DNA of 64,000 bases, taken from Nonomuraea sp. NEAU-A123. Lineage in GTDB: Bacteria; Actinomycetota; Actinomycetes; Streptosporangiales; Streptosporangiaceae. A program made the position numbers and the translations under genes. Below, one piece after another: positions 50,690 through 59,088 of the stretch (its first letter is position 1; every line of letters begins with the position of its first letter). The notes beneath the pieces are model-generated. The model had not been told where the DNA came from. It ran no database searches and was given only the letters and a program-made list of their open reading frames with translations. Where the stretch lies: assembly GCF_018603905.1 (NCBI RefSeq), contig NZ_JAHFZZ010000023.1, positions 62,001-126,000 of the forward strand. Direction: 5' to 3'.

Positions 50690-51358
50690 TCAGGACTGAT
50701 CGTGTCGTCGCAGGGCGGTGGTGGCGAGGATGACGATGACGGCCAGGTCGAGGGTCATGCGTGCCAGGTCGAGGTTGAGCCAGAGCCCGACCTGGGGCAG
50801 CGGTACGGCGTCGCTGGTCGTGGTCCAGCCCAGGACGGTCGGAGCGAAGTACAGGTAGGTGGTCAGGCGCTGGAGGTAGTACACGGTGGCGCCGATCAGG
50901 AGCAGACGGCGTTGCCTGGAGCGACGCCAGGCCAAGGTGAGTGCGGCGGGGATGAGCAGCCATTCGAGGAGCGGGTTGATCATCATGTACAGGCCGGTGG
51001 CGCCGCCGGAGGCCGGGGAGCGCATCAGCGCCAGGTAGGCCTCGGGGGTGGGATACATCAGGTGCTGAACGAGTCCGGCGCCGAGGGTGAGCGTGGTGAT
51101 GAACGCGGCGGCGAGTGCGACGGCGGCGGGCAGCACCGTGGATCGGTCGCGCAGTCGCAACAAGGGGCCCGCCAACAGCGCGGCCAAGGCGGTCCACACC
51201 AGTCCTCCGGCGGCTCCGGCCAGCGCGAAGACCGATGAGGAGGCGGCAAGGCCGCCCAATGCGCCCAGCGCCGCCGCCAGTGGCGCGATGACCAACAGCG
51301 GTCTGATTCGACGGGTGGCTGGACGGGAGTGGGCGCGGGTGTGGGTGGGAGTCGTCAT
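50690..51358 (-). CDS. Integral membrane protein of unknown function
   Basis: The protein has 222 residues and about six hydrophobic segments (PLLVIAPLAAALGALGGLAA; VWTALAALLAGPLL; AVALAAAFITTLTLGAGLVQ; PLLEWLLIPAALTLAW). It is probably the third gene of an operon that begins with two short coupled frames at 51708 and 51571. GGAGG lies close to its start. I cannot name the family. Confidence 0.75.
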   Translation of the reverse strand: MTTPTHTRAHSRPATRRIRPLLVIAPLAAALGALGGLAASSSVFALAGAAGGLVWTALAALLAGPLLRLRDRSTVLPAAVALAAAFITTLTLGAGLVQHLMYPTPEAYLALMRSPASGGATGLYMMINPLLEWLLIPAALTLAWRRSRQRRLLLIGATVYYLQRLTTYLYFAPTVLGWTTTSDAVPLPQVGLWLNLDLARMTLDLAVIVILATTALRRHDQS

Positions 51359-51379
51359 GGTGGTCCTCCGTTAGGGCGT

Positions 51380-51571
51380 TCAGCCAGGACCGGGGAAGCC
51401 GGTCGGCAGTTCGGTCAGGAAGCGACGGATCGCCGCGAGGTCGGCCTGCCTGGTGCCGGTGCGTCTGATGCGGACGGTGCAGTAGCGGATCTGGCCGGTC
51501 AGGCGGATATGTCCGCCGGCGGCATGGGCCCGTTCCGGTTCCAGGTCCGGGGTCATCTGCTGCCCGGACAT
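51380..51571 (-). CDS. Short coupled protein of unknown function
   Basis: It has 63 residues, starting MSGQQMTPDLEPERAHAAGG and ending LAAIRRFLTELPTGFPGPG. Its ATG overlaps the stop of the 45-residue frame before it (TGATG), and it ends 21 bp before the membrane protein gene. Coupling on both sides supports a real gene. No family recognised. Confidence 0.5.
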   Translation of the reverse strand: MSGQQMTPDLEPERAHAAGGHIRLTGQIRYCTVRIRRTGTRQADLAAIRRFLTELPTGFPGPG

Positions 51572-51708
51572 CAGGACGGGTGGCGGAGGCCCAGCGTTGT
51601 GGCGCCGCGACGGCCCCGCAGCTCGATCCGTTCGGCGTCAGTCCAGTGGCCATGTTTGGTGAGGGCCCTGTGGGAGTTGTCGAGACGCTCGACGTACGTG
51701 GTCTTCAT
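51571..51708 (-). CDS. Very short first gene of a three-gene operon
   Basis: It has 45 residues, starting MKTTYVERLDNSHRALTKHG and ending RRGATTLGLRHPS, basic and hydrophilic. GAGG lies 6-7 nt upstream of ATG 51708, and the stop is overlapped by the next start. An AT-rich stretch with inverted repeats lies directly upstream. It could be a small DNA-binding protein or the tail of a lost one. Confidence 0.45.
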   Translation of the reverse strand: MKTTYVERLDNSHRALTKHGHWTDAERIELRGRRGATTLGLRHPS

Positions 51709-51731
51709 CGCGATCCTCGCGGTCATCATTT

Positions 51732-51748
51732 ATCTTGGCCTTCAAGAT
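51732..51748. promoter_or_regulatory. ATCTTG/CAAGAT inverted repeat in an AT-rich promoter region
   Basis: ATCTTG (51732-51737) and CAAGAT (51743-51748) are perfect inverted arms around GCCTT. TTCAAG (51741-51746) also pairs with CTTGAA at 51773-51778. The stretch 51725-51785 is much more AT-rich than its surroundings and lies upstream of the three-gene minus-strand operon, so it is a good promoter/operator candidate. Confidence 0.55.
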
Positions 51749-51785
51749 GAATTTAGTTTGATAGTCGAGAAGCTTGAATGTCAAG

Positions 51786-52094
51786 AGAGTCTCGGGATGA
51801 AGTCCGCCAAGCGATCGCTCGACCCGTTCCCCCGGCTCCACCGACCGCCGTAAGGTCCGGGTGCAACTCACTGACGTCGCCCGCGACAAGACCTGGGAGC
51901 CTCGCGACTGCGAGTAGCTTTCGTCGGGGGCCGGAGCATTGTCGCGTCATTCGGGCAGATCCGACAGTGTCGGTGATCCGCCGCCAGGCCATCCTCAGCC
52001 GCTACCGGCGGAGCGGTCGTTGCGGTGATCCCGAGTACGCCGCGTAGACGGGATCAGCCTGCATGATCAGACCTGAATGGGTCACACTGAAAGT
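51786..52094. other. Spacer without a confident gene
   Basis: A plus-strand stretch near 51835-51918 translates as RKVRVQLTDVARDKTWEPRD and another near 51915-52046 ends RSGRCGDPEYAA; both look vaguely like decayed protein, but no start or family can be given. The promoter of the gene pair at 52095 must lie in the last ~60 bases. Confidence 0.35.
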
Positions 52095-52415
52095 ATGAAT
52101 GGCAGAGGGTACGGAGTGCTCCGTCCTTACGTCGTGCCCGCAACACTGGACGAGCTCACCGGGCCGGTGAAGGGTGTTCTCACCTTGCCCAGACATATCG
52201 ACTGGGGGCCGGAGCGCCAGTACGACCTGGACCAGATCGCCGATGCACGCCTGCTGTACATGCGAGTCATCCGGGAAAGCAGTACGCCTGACGACCTGCG
52301 CCGCTTCCTCAACGCCTCGGTCCTGCGCAAGCTCTGGCCCGAATTGGTCCTGCCCCCACGCGTCCGCGCTTTGTGGCTCGACCGCTTCCCCGAACTCCAT
52401 CGTCACGCTGCGTAA
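52095..52415 (+). CDS. Companion protein of the AbiEii-type nucleotidyltransferase
   Basis: The protein has 106 residues, starting MNGRGYGVLRPYVVPATLDE and containing SSTPDDLRRFLNASVLRKLW and LVLPPRVRALWLDRFPEL. This small family is found directly upstream of AbiEii/AbiGii-like nucleotidyltransferase genes in actinomycetes. It would be the antitoxin-like partner. Its TAA overlaps the next start (TAATG). It appears intact, unlike the partner. Confidence 0.7.
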   Translation: MNGRGYGVLRPYVVPATLDELTGPVKGVLTLPRHIDWGPERQYDLDQIADARLLYMRVIRESSTPDDLRRFLNASVLRKLWPELVLPPRVRALWLDRFPELHRHAA

Positions 52416-52759
52416 TGGACGACTTCCACCACCGCCTTGCCCGCATCGCTCTGGCCGTGGCCGCCGATCATGGATTCGCCTTGGCGGGCGGCTACGCCGT
52501 ACAGGCTTACGGCGTGCTCCAGCGGCCCAGCGAGGACATCGACCTGTTCACCTCCAGCGTTCGCGACGATTTTTCCGTGGGGGTGGCCAAGATCTGCACC
52601 TCCTACGTCGAACGTGGTGTGCGAGACCTGGAAGCGTTCGGCGGCTCGCCGCAGTGGCCATCCCTCATCCACGACACGGCGAGCCGGACGAAGACGTCCC
52701 CGTTCGGTCAGCAGGGCGTTACGGTGCGGTTGGCCCGGCCTGCTTCACCGCGGGCGTAG
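52415..52759 (+). pseudogene. Truncated AbiEii/AbiGii-type nucleotidyltransferase
   Basis: The N-terminal nucleotidyltransferase motif is intact: AADHGFALAGGYAVQAYGVL followed by QRPSEDIDLFTSSVRDD, with the GG and DxD-like residues of the AbiEii fold. After ~65 residues the similarity ends and the frame closes at 114 residues, against the usual ~230-270. The 3' part is missing, presumably by deletion where the secreted glycosidase gene now ends 1 bp away. The toxin is probably inactive. Confidence 0.7.
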
Positions 52760-52760
52760 G

Positions 52761-54284
52761 TCACGACACTTCGACGAGTTGCCACTGCTGATCGAGCGCG
52801 CCCGTGTCGCTCCACTGGACGACCCGGGCGCCGTCCGCCGTCGAGGACTGCCACACCCCCAGGACCTTGCCCGCGTGGCGGTTCACGATCTTGTAGTAGG
52901 AGCCGACCGGCACGAGTTGCCACTGCTGGTCGCCGCCGTTGTTCTCGACCCACTGCACCGCGTTCGCCCCGTCCTCGGTGCTGGTGGCCCAGATCGACAG
53001 CACGCGGCCACTGTTGCGGTTGAACAGGGTCCGGTAGCCGCCGCCGACGTCGGTCACGTGCCAGTGCTGGTTGTGCCCGGCGTTGTCAGCCCATAGGACG
53101 GCCTGCGCCCCGTCTTGGAGATTGGCCTGGTAGACGTCGAGTGCCTTGCCGCTCAAGCGGTTGATGAGCTTGTAGTAGGGGCCGGCGGAGTGGCCGAGAT
53201 CCACGTCCCCGTAGTAGACGCTGTTGCGGGTGCCGAGCCAGAAACCCTCGACCGACAGGATGAGCACGCGGGCGGATCCGCGGACGTACTGCAGCATCCG
53301 GCTGTAGCCGCGAGGCATGGTGGTGTGCACCGGCGTCCACGCGCCGGCGCCGTTGTTCGTGTTGATCCGGATGTCGCCCGAGCCGTAGGAGTTGTAGGCG
53401 AGCCGGCCGTTCGGCAGCGTCATGATGAACGGGCTGCCGCCGAGGTCGATCGTCGTTCCCCCGTTCGGGGCGTTCCACGACTCCGGATTCGACGAGATCT
53501 TGAAGTTGTTGGGCGTTCCTGACTGCCCGACCATCTCGAACACCATGATGTACTGCCCGTTCGCCATCCTCGTCACGACCGGCATGCCGGGGCGTAGCGT
53601 GCGGTCGGCCATCGCGACGTCCTCGACCACCCCGCCCCAGCCGACGCCGTTCGCCGACGCCTGGTGGACGATCTTCTGGTCGTGGGCGGCCTTGTCGCGC
53701 TCGTCGGAGTAGTACGCGATGAGCCTGTTGTTCGCGACGATGAGGTACGGCTCCCAGATCGGTGTGGGGTTCGCGCTGCCCCACTCGCCGCCGCCGACGG
53801 CGACCTCGCTGACCCAGGTCCAGTGGAAACCGTCGTCGTTGCTCTTGTAGAGCTGGATCGACGTCGCCGAGCGGTCCGGCGGCGAGACGATGCCGGCCAG
53901 CAGGATGGTGCCGGCCGGCATGCTGCCGATCGCCTGCGGCAGGACGTAGAGGAACGGGTTGGTCCAGTTGCTGCCCCAGTGCCTCGGTGACGTGTCCGCC
54001 ACCGAGGCGATCTTCGTCCAGGATCGTCCGTCGTTCGTGCTGCTGAAGATCGGGAACGTCTGCCCCTGCGCCGGCTGGTTGTCGTCCTCGAAGCTGGCGA
54101 GAATACGCCCGCTGGTGGTCTGCGCCGACTTGGCGTACGTCGTGCAGTAGGCGCGGTTGCAGTCGCCTGACGGCGAGAACAGCACCGACGGCCCGAACGC
54201 GTTGGCGGGCGCCGGCAGCGTGAGTGCACCGACCGCGAGCACCAGCACGAGCAGTGCCGACCACGGTCTGCGTAACAACCTCAT
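52761..54284 (-). CDS. Secreted sialidase-fold (BNR) glycosidase with C-terminal ricin-type lectin
   Basis: The protein has 507 residues. A Sec signal peptide (ALLVLVLAVGALTLPAPANA) is followed by a six-bladed-propeller-like domain with BNR-type repeats (FSSTNDGRSWTKIA; LYKSNDDGFHWTWVS). This resembles exo-alpha-sialidases or GH93 exo-arabinanases. Residues ~375-507 are a ricin B-type trefoil with three QxW motifs (NQHWHV, DQQWQLV, DQQWQLV). It would bind and cut plant or microbial glycans outside the cell. GAGGAGA lies 6 nt before ATG 54284. Confidence 0.85.
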   Translation of the reverse strand: MRLLRRPWSALLVLVLAVGALTLPAPANAFGPSVLFSPSGDCNRAYCTTYAKSAQTTSGRILASFEDDNQPAQGQTFPIFSSTNDGRSWTKIASVADTSPRHWGSNWTNPFLYVLPQAIGSMPAGTILLAGIVSPPDRSATSIQLYKSNDDGFHWTWVSEVAVGGGEWGSANPTPIWEPYLIVANNRLIAYYSDERDKAAHDQKIVHQASANGVGWGGVVEDVAMADRTLRPGMPVVTRMANGQYIMVFEMVGQSGTPNNFKISSNPESWNAPNGGTTIDLGGSPFIMTLPNGRLAYNSYGSGDIRINTNNGAGAWTPVHTTMPRGYSRMLQYVRGSARVLILSVEGFWLGTRNSVYYGDVDLGHSAGPYYKLINRLSGKALDVYQANLQDGAQAVLWADNAGHNQHWHVTDVGGGYRTLFNRNSGRVLSIWATSTEDGANAVQWVENNGGDQQWQLVPVGSYYKIVNRHAGKVLGVWQSSTADGARVVQWSDTGALDQQWQLVEVS

Positions 54285-54295
54285 GTGATCTCTCC

Positions 54296-54701
54296 TCAAC
54301 TAGATCGAGATAGCGGGACTCCTGTCGTGACGAGCACCCGCACGTCCCACGCGCCGAGGTCGAGCGCGGTGCCTGCGGGGACTGAGGTGCCGTCCACGAC
54401 GTCGGACAGGTCGGCCGGGGCCTCGACGCGGGCGGGGTCCCAGCTCCAGTTGTGCGCCACGTGGACGCGGCGCCCGTCCGGGGACGCCCCGGTCGTCGCG
54501 GTGACGGACGCGGGCAGGCCCCGCCAGCCGCTGACCGCGGCGGGCGCCAGCCAGACGGCGAGCATTCAGATAGTCGTACAGCTCCGGATCGGTCGGCTCG
54601 GCGCCGAGCGTGAAGCGGGTGGCTCGCAGTTCGCCGTCCTCGACGAGCTCCAGCACGCCGACCCAGAACGGCCCGTCGAGATAGACGGACAGCGTCACCA
54701 T
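54296..54701 (-). pseudogene. Junction of a DUF2992 (YjdF-like) head with a GH42 beta-galactosidase tail
   Basis: ATG 54701, behind GGAGGG, opens a DUF2992-like start: TLSVYLDGPFWVGVLELVED, GELRATRFTLGAEPTDPELY. Near 54565 the homology stops and, in another frame, the C-terminal end of a GH42-type beta-galactosidase begins: VHVAHNWSWDPARVEAPADL, SDVVDGTSVPAGTALDLGAW. Both halves are incomplete and out of frame with each other. The likeliest history is a deletion that fused two unrelated genes. The galactosidase tail and the next glycosidase gene suggest a lost polysaccharide locus. Confidence 0.7.
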
Positions 54702-54870
54702 GGTTGCCCTCCAGCGGGAATGCCGAACGACGGCCTGACGAGGCCGCTGCCGGCACACCGGACATCCCTGGAAGGGCGGATACGGGAAGCGTCGCCCGGG
54801 CTACCGAACCGGGCCGCGTTTTCGTGTGCGTCACCAGACTAGCGCCCAACGCCGACTAGGATCCTGTGCC

Positions 54871-56100
54871 ATGACCCAGCTTCCACTGCGGGCTCTGCTC
54901 GCGAGCGCCCTGGGCCGCAGTGCCGCCACGCTGTCGAGGATGACCGGGCGCGGCGACGGCTCGGTGATCGGCGGTCGGGTCGGCCTGATGCTCGAGCCCG
55001 ATCTGCTCCGGCAGCTCGCCCGTGACCGCAGGCTGGCCTTGGTCAGCGCCACGAACGGCAAGACCACCACGACCCGGCTGATCACCTCGGCGTTGCTGGA
55101 GCTCGGCGAGGTGGCCACCAACGCGTTCGGCGCCAACATGCCCGCGGGTCACGTCTCGGCGCTCTCCCTGCACAAGGACGCCCCCTACGGTGTGCTGGAG
55201 GTCGACGAGAAATACCTGCCCGAGGTGCTCGACACCACCGGCGCTGGCGTCGTCTGCCTGATGAACCTCAGCCGCGACCAGATGGACCGCGCCGCCGAGA
55301 TCTGGCTGCTCGCGCAGAAATGGCGCAGGGCGCTGTCCGGCAAGCCGACGCACGTCATCGCCAACTGCGACGACCCGCTCGTCACCTGGGGCGCCTCGAC
55401 GGCGGCCAAGGTGACCTGGGTCGCGGGTGGCCAGCGCTGGAAGGAAGACTCCTGGTGCTGCCCCGAGTGCGGGGGGCCGCTCGACCGCAAGGACGCCGAC
55501 TGGGCGTGCCGGGAGTGCACGTTCCACCGGCCTGAGCCGCAGTGGGTCCTCGACGACGACGCGGTGATCGATCCGCGCGGGCAGCGGTGGGTGCTCGACA
55601 TCCAGCTGCCCGGCCTGGCCAACCGGTCCAACGCCGCGATGGCGCTGGCGGTGGGTGAGGCGTTCGGGCTGTCGGTCGAGCGGGCGCTGCCCCGGCTGCG
55701 CGAGGTCACCTCGGTCGCGGGCCGCTACACCACGGTCGAGCGGGACGGCCGCTACGCGCGGCTGCTGCTGGCCAAGAACCCGGCGGGCTGGCTGGAGGCG
55801 TTCGACGTCTCCGATCCGCAGCAGCCGATCATCCTCTCGGTCAACGCGCAGGGGCCCGACGGGCGTGACACGTCCTGGCTGTGGGACGTCGACTATCGCA
55901 TCCTGCGCGGCCGCCCGGTGTTCGTCACCGGCGAGCGGCGGCTGGACCTGGCGCTCCGGCTCGACGTGGCCGAGGTGCCGTTCGCGCTCTGTGCCACGTT
56001 CACCGAGGCGCTGGCCATGCAGCCGCCGGGCCGCGTCGACGTGATCGCCAACTACACCGCCTTCCAGCAGATCCGATCGGAGTTCGGTCGTGCCGTCTGA
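54871..56100 (+). CDS. murT: MurT, ligase subunit of lipid II isoglutaminyl synthase
   Basis: From ATG 54871 the product has 409 residues. The Mur ligase P-loop is LVSATNGKTTTTRLITSALL, and VLEVDEKYLPEVL is the catalytic Glu region. A four-Cys zinc ribbon, CCPECGGPLDRKDADWACRE, interrupts the middle domain as in known MurT. With GatD it amidates D-Glu of lipid II. TAGGAT lies 8 nt upstream of the ATG and no ribosome binding site is seen, so it is probably leaderless. It overlaps gatD by 11 bp. Confidence 0.93.
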   Translation: MTQLPLRALLASALGRSAATLSRMTGRGDGSVIGGRVGLMLEPDLLRQLARDRRLALVSATNGKTTTTRLITSALLELGEVATNAFGANMPAGHVSALSLHKDAPYGVLEVDEKYLPEVLDTTGAGVVCLMNLSRDQMDRAAEIWLLAQKWRRALSGKPTHVIANCDDPLVTWGASTAAKVTWVAGGQRWKEDSWCCPECGGPLDRKDADWACRECTFHRPEPQWVLDDDAVIDPRGQRWVLDIQLPGLANRSNAAMALAVGEAFGLSVERALPRLREVTSVAGRYTTVERDGRYARLLLAKNPAGWLEAFDVSDPQQPIILSVNAQGPDGRDTSWLWDVDYRILRGRPVFVTGERRLDLALRLDVAEVPFALCATFTEALAMQPPGRVDVIANYTAFQQIRSEFGRAV

Positions 56101-56803
56101 CAGCGCCCTTCGCATTGTCTGGATCTATCCTGACCTGCTGAGCACGTACGGCGACCAGGGCAACGTGCTCGTCCTGGAGCAGCGGGCTCAGCGCAGGGGC
56201 ATCGAGACCGAGACCGTCTACGTACGGTCGGCCGACCCGGTGCCGGAGACCGGCGACATCTACCTCATCGGCGGCGGCGAGGACCGCCCGCAGATCCTCG
56301 CGGCGGCGCGGCTGCGCAAGGACGGTGGGCTGCACCGCGCGATCGCGCGGGGCGCGGCGATGCTCGCGGTCTGCGCGGGCTACCAGATCATGGGCAGTAC
56401 GTTCGGCGGCGAGGAGGGCCAGCCGGTCGACGGCATCGGCCTGCTCGACATCGCCAGCTCCCGCGGCCCCTCGCGGGCGGTCGGCGAGCTGGTGGCCGAG
56501 GTGGACGCCGAGCTGGGGCTGCCGACGCTGACCGGCTTCGAGAACCACATGGGCGTCACCCGTCTCGGCCCGGGCGTCAAGGCGCTCTCCCGGACGAGCG
56601 TGGGGGTCGGCAACGGAGACGGGTTCGAGGGGTGCTACGCGGGGCACGTCGTCGGGACCTACCTGCACGGGCCCGCGCTGGCCCGCAACCCGGCGCTCGC
56701 CGACCTGCTGCTCTCGTGGCGCGCGGGCGACCTGGCCCCGCTCGACGACACCCGCTATGAGCAGCTCCGCCGGGAGCGTCTCGCCGCCGTTCGGGCCAAC
56801 TGA
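56090..56803 (+). CDS. gatD: GatD, glutaminase subunit of lipid II isoglutaminyl synthase
   Basis: The 237-residue protein is a class I glutamine amidotransferase of the CobB/CobQ type. The nucleophile Cys is in AAMLAVCAGYQIMGSTFGGE and the catalytic His in GTYLHGPALARNPALADLLL. It supplies ammonia to MurT. GTG 56090 lies inside the 3' end of murT, so the two are translationally coupled, matching the obligate heterodimer. Confidence 0.94.
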   Translation: MPSDSALRIVWIYPDLLSTYGDQGNVLVLEQRAQRRGIETETVYVRSADPVPETGDIYLIGGGEDRPQILAAARLRKDGGLHRAIARGAAMLAVCAGYQIMGSTFGGEEGQPVDGIGLLDIASSRGPSRAVGELVAEVDAELGLPTLTGFENHMGVTRLGPGVKALSRTSVGVGNGDGFEGCYAGHVVGTYLHGPALARNPALADLLLSWRAGDLAPLDDTRYEQLRRERLAAVRAN

Positions 56804-56837
56804 TCTAGAGTTACGGCACAGCCCGGCCGGCCCCAGT

Positions 56838-56905
56838 CGCCGACCATGGCCGGGCGCCTCCAGGGATACGGCCGCTGATCCCGCACAGGGCCGGGCGCCG
56901 TTACG
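56838..56905 (+). repeat. 68-bp dispersed repeat, copy 1
   Basis: It begins CGCCGACCATGGCCGGGCGC and is identical at 61 of 68 positions to 61643-61710. It contains the 11-mer GGCCGGGCGCC twice (56848 and 56890) and an inverted GGGAT/ATCCC pair between them. It lies between convergent genes and its right end includes the stop codon of the ECF42 sigma factor. Confidence 0.8.
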
Positions 56906-58160
56906 AGGTGTTCTCGGCCGCCCGCGTGGTCAGCGCGCCGGCCTTGGCGTGCAGGTAGCGCTGCTGCTGGAGACTGCTCGTTCGCCGCGCGGCCGCCTCG
57001 TACGCCGCACGGGCCGCCCGGTGGTCCCCGGACATCTCCTGCAGGTGCGCCCGGACCGCGTGCAGGCGGTGGTCCTCGGCTATCCGGGCGTCCTTCTCCA
57101 GTTCGTCGAGCAGGGCGAGACCCGCTGCCGGGCCTTCGACCATGGCGGCCGCGACGGTGTGGTTGAGCGTGACCACCGGGTTGTCGGAGAGCCGCATCAG
57201 GAGCTCGTACAGCGCCTTTATCTGCGGCCAGTCGGTCGCCGCCGCGGTGGGGGCCTCGTCGTGCAGGGCGGCGATCGCCGCCTGGAGCTGGTAGGGGCCG
57301 GTCGGGCCGCGGGGGAGGGCGTTGGTGATGAGGGCGATGCCTTCGGTGATGTAGGACGTGTGCCAGAGGGTTCGGTCTTGTTCGGCCATGGGGATCAGGG
57401 AGCCGTCCGGGCCCGTACGCGCCGGTCTGCGGGCGTCGGTCAGGAGCATGAGGGACAGCAGGCCCGCCACCTCGGCGTCGTCCGGCAGCAGGCGGTTGAC
57501 CAGGCGGGTCAGGCGGATCGCCTCGGTGGTCAGCTCGGTGCGCTGGAGGGCCGGGCCGGAGGTGCTGGCGTAGCCCTCGTTGAAGATCAGGTAGAGGACG
57601 TGCAGCACCGCGGCGAGCCGTTCCGCGCGATCCTCGCCGGAGGGCATGCCGAAGGGGAGGCCGCTGTCCTTGATGCGGTGTTTGGCGCGGGTGATGCGCC
57701 GGGTCATGGTCGCCTCCGGGACCAGGAACGCCCTGGCGATCTCCGCGGTCGTCAGGCCGCCGACGGCCCGCAGGGTGAGCGCGATCTGCGACGCGGGCGA
57801 CAGCGACGGGTGGCAGCACATGAACAGCAGGATGAGCGTGTCGTCGGACTCCGCCGCCGGCCGGTCCGCGGCGGGCGCCAGCCACTGGTCGGGCAGGGTC
57901 CAGCGTGAGACGGTGTCCTCGCGCTGCCGGCGGGCCTGCTCGCTGCGTAGCAGGTCGGTCAGCCGACGCGAGGCGACCGTGATCAGCCAGCCGCGCGGGT
58001 TGTCCGGAAGGCCCTCTTCGGGCCACTGCAGGGCGGCCGCGAGCAGCGCCTCCTGCGTCGCGTCCTCGGCCGTGGCGAAGTGCCCGTAACGCCGTACCAG
58101 CGCGCCGAGAACCTGCGGCGCCAGCCCGCGCAGCAGGTCCTCGACCTCGCCGCCGGTCAC
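56901..58160 (-). CDS. ECF42-type RNA polymerase sigma factor with long C-terminal extension
   Basis: The protein has 419 residues. Sigma regions 2 and 4 occupy the first ~190 residues (RRYGHFATAEDATQEALLAA; RGWLITVASRRLTDLLRSEQ; SQIALTLRAVGGLTTAEIAR). The remaining ~230 residues are the helical, TPR-like extension characteristic of the ECF42 group (LAAVLHVLYLIFNEGYAST; ALYELLMRLSDNPVVTLN). GTG 58160 overlaps the stop of the DGPF protein gene (GTGA), the known partner of this sigma group. Confidence 0.93.
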   Translation of the reverse strand: MTGGEVEDLLRGLAPQVLGALVRRYGHFATAEDATQEALLAAALQWPEEGLPDNPRGWLITVASRRLTDLLRSEQARRQREDTVSRWTLPDQWLAPAADRPAAESDDTLILLFMCCHPSLSPASQIALTLRAVGGLTTAEIARAFLVPEATMTRRITRAKHRIKDSGLPFGMPSGEDRAERLAAVLHVLYLIFNEGYASTSGPALQRTELTTEAIRLTRLVNRLLPDDAEVAGLLSLMLLTDARRPARTGPDGSLIPMAEQDRTLWHTSYITEGIALITNALPRGPTGPYQLQAAIAALHDEAPTAAATDWPQIKALYELLMRLSDNPVVTLNHTVAAAMVEGPAAGLALLDELEKDARIAEDHRLHAVRAHLQEMSGDHRAARAAYEAAARRTSSLQQQRYLHAKAGALTTRAAENTS

Positions 58161-58570
58161 AGCTCCTCGAAGCTCCCGGCGATCGGCCGCACGTCCACGT
58201 GCCATTCGTGGGTCAGGGTCGCGTTCGCGGGGTGGGGAGTGCCGGCCAGTCGCGCGGCGATCTCGGTCGCCCGGTCGAAGCTCGCGCACTCGACGATCGT
58301 GTAACCGGCCAGGACCTCCTGCGTTTCGGAGTAGGGGCCGTCGGTCACGACCGGCACCCCGTCCTTCAGCTGGACCCTCCTGGCGTGCACGGGCGCGCTC
58401 AGGCCCTGCGCGTCCACGAACTCCCCGGACTCGACCAGGGCGTTGTTCCAGGACTCCATGAAGGCGTGCATCGCCGCGACGTCCTCCCCGGACCAGACCG
58501 GGTTGTCGGGCTTTCCGGCCAGGTTGTCGTAGTCGCGCTGGCTGCCGAACATCATGATCATGTACTTCAC
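58157..58570 (-). CDS. YCII-related DGPF-domain protein
   Basis: The protein has 137 residues, starting MKYMIMMFGSQRDYDNLAGK. It contains VVTDGPYSETQEVLAGYTIV, a DGPY variant of the DGPF motif, and CASFDRATEIAARLAGTPHP. DGPF proteins are encoded next to ECF42 sigma factors, as here, but their function is unknown. It is first in the coupled pair. Confidence 0.92.
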   Translation of the reverse strand: MKYMIMMFGSQRDYDNLAGKPDNPVWSGEDVAAMHAFMESWNNALVESGEFVDAQGLSAPVHARRVQLKDGVPVVTDGPYSETQEVLAGYTIVECASFDRATEIAARLAGTPHPANATLTHEWHVDVRPIAGSFEEL

Positions 58571-58645
58571 GATCTCTCCTCTCGGTCGGCACCACCGCGG
58601 TGCCTCACATCAGAGACGTCGGAACCAACGGACCGCTCCGGACAG

Positions 58646-59008
58646 CTAGTACACGAGAGCCTGGGCGCCCTCTGCCACGGCCTCCTCCACGAAGGTGGAG
58701 GCGCCGGCGATGCGGATGCCGGGGATGAGGTCGTCGGCCGTGATCTCCCGCCGGGCCGCACACTGGGTGCAGACCGTCACCCGGCCGCCCGCCAGCACGG
58801 CGTCCAGCAGGTCCGTGAGCGGAGCGGCATGGGCCAGGTTGAACTCCTTGGCCCTCCCCGGCAGCCCGAACCATGCGGACTCCCCGGTCAGCCAGAGAGA
58901 GACCGGAACACCGCTCGCGAGCGCGGCGGCCGCGACCGTGAACGCCTGGTTGCAGCGCTCAGGGGCGTCGGCCCCGGCGGTCACCTTGATCACCAGTGAT
59001 CGTGCCAT
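58646..59008 (-). CDS. DsrE-family protein
   Basis: From ATG 59008 the product has 120 residues and a Rossmann-like DsrE fold: ARSLVIKVTAGADAPERCNQ, ALASGVPVSLWLTGESAWF and LLDAVLAGGRVTVCTQCAAR. The Cys in VTVCTQC is at the position that carries sulfur in DsrE/TusD-like proteins, and a second Cys follows two residues later. Its target is unknown. It may be co-transcribed with the DGPF/ECF42 pair, 75 bp downstream. Confidence 0.85.
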   Translation of the reverse strand: MARSLVIKVTAGADAPERCNQAFTVAAAALASGVPVSLWLTGESAWFGLPGRAKEFNLAHAAPLTDLLDAVLAGGRVTVCTQCAARREITADDLIPGIRIAGASTFVEEAVAEGAQALVY

Positions 59009-59088
59009 GTTCGTCACCCTAACGCCCCTACCCGCCGGCCGCCTTCGGGCGGGGCGGCCAGGTCCGTGGGCCAGTACAGTTTGATGCC

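Noticed and set aside
51778..52047. Plus-strand 89-codon frame in the spacer
   Set aside because: No ribosome binding site or family, and it crosses the AT-rich promoter region of the opposite operon.
54702..54870. A yjdF-type riboswitch before the DUF2992 fragment
   Set aside because: I looked for the structured motif upstream of ATG 54701 and saw only GC-rich sequence without the expected conserved loops.
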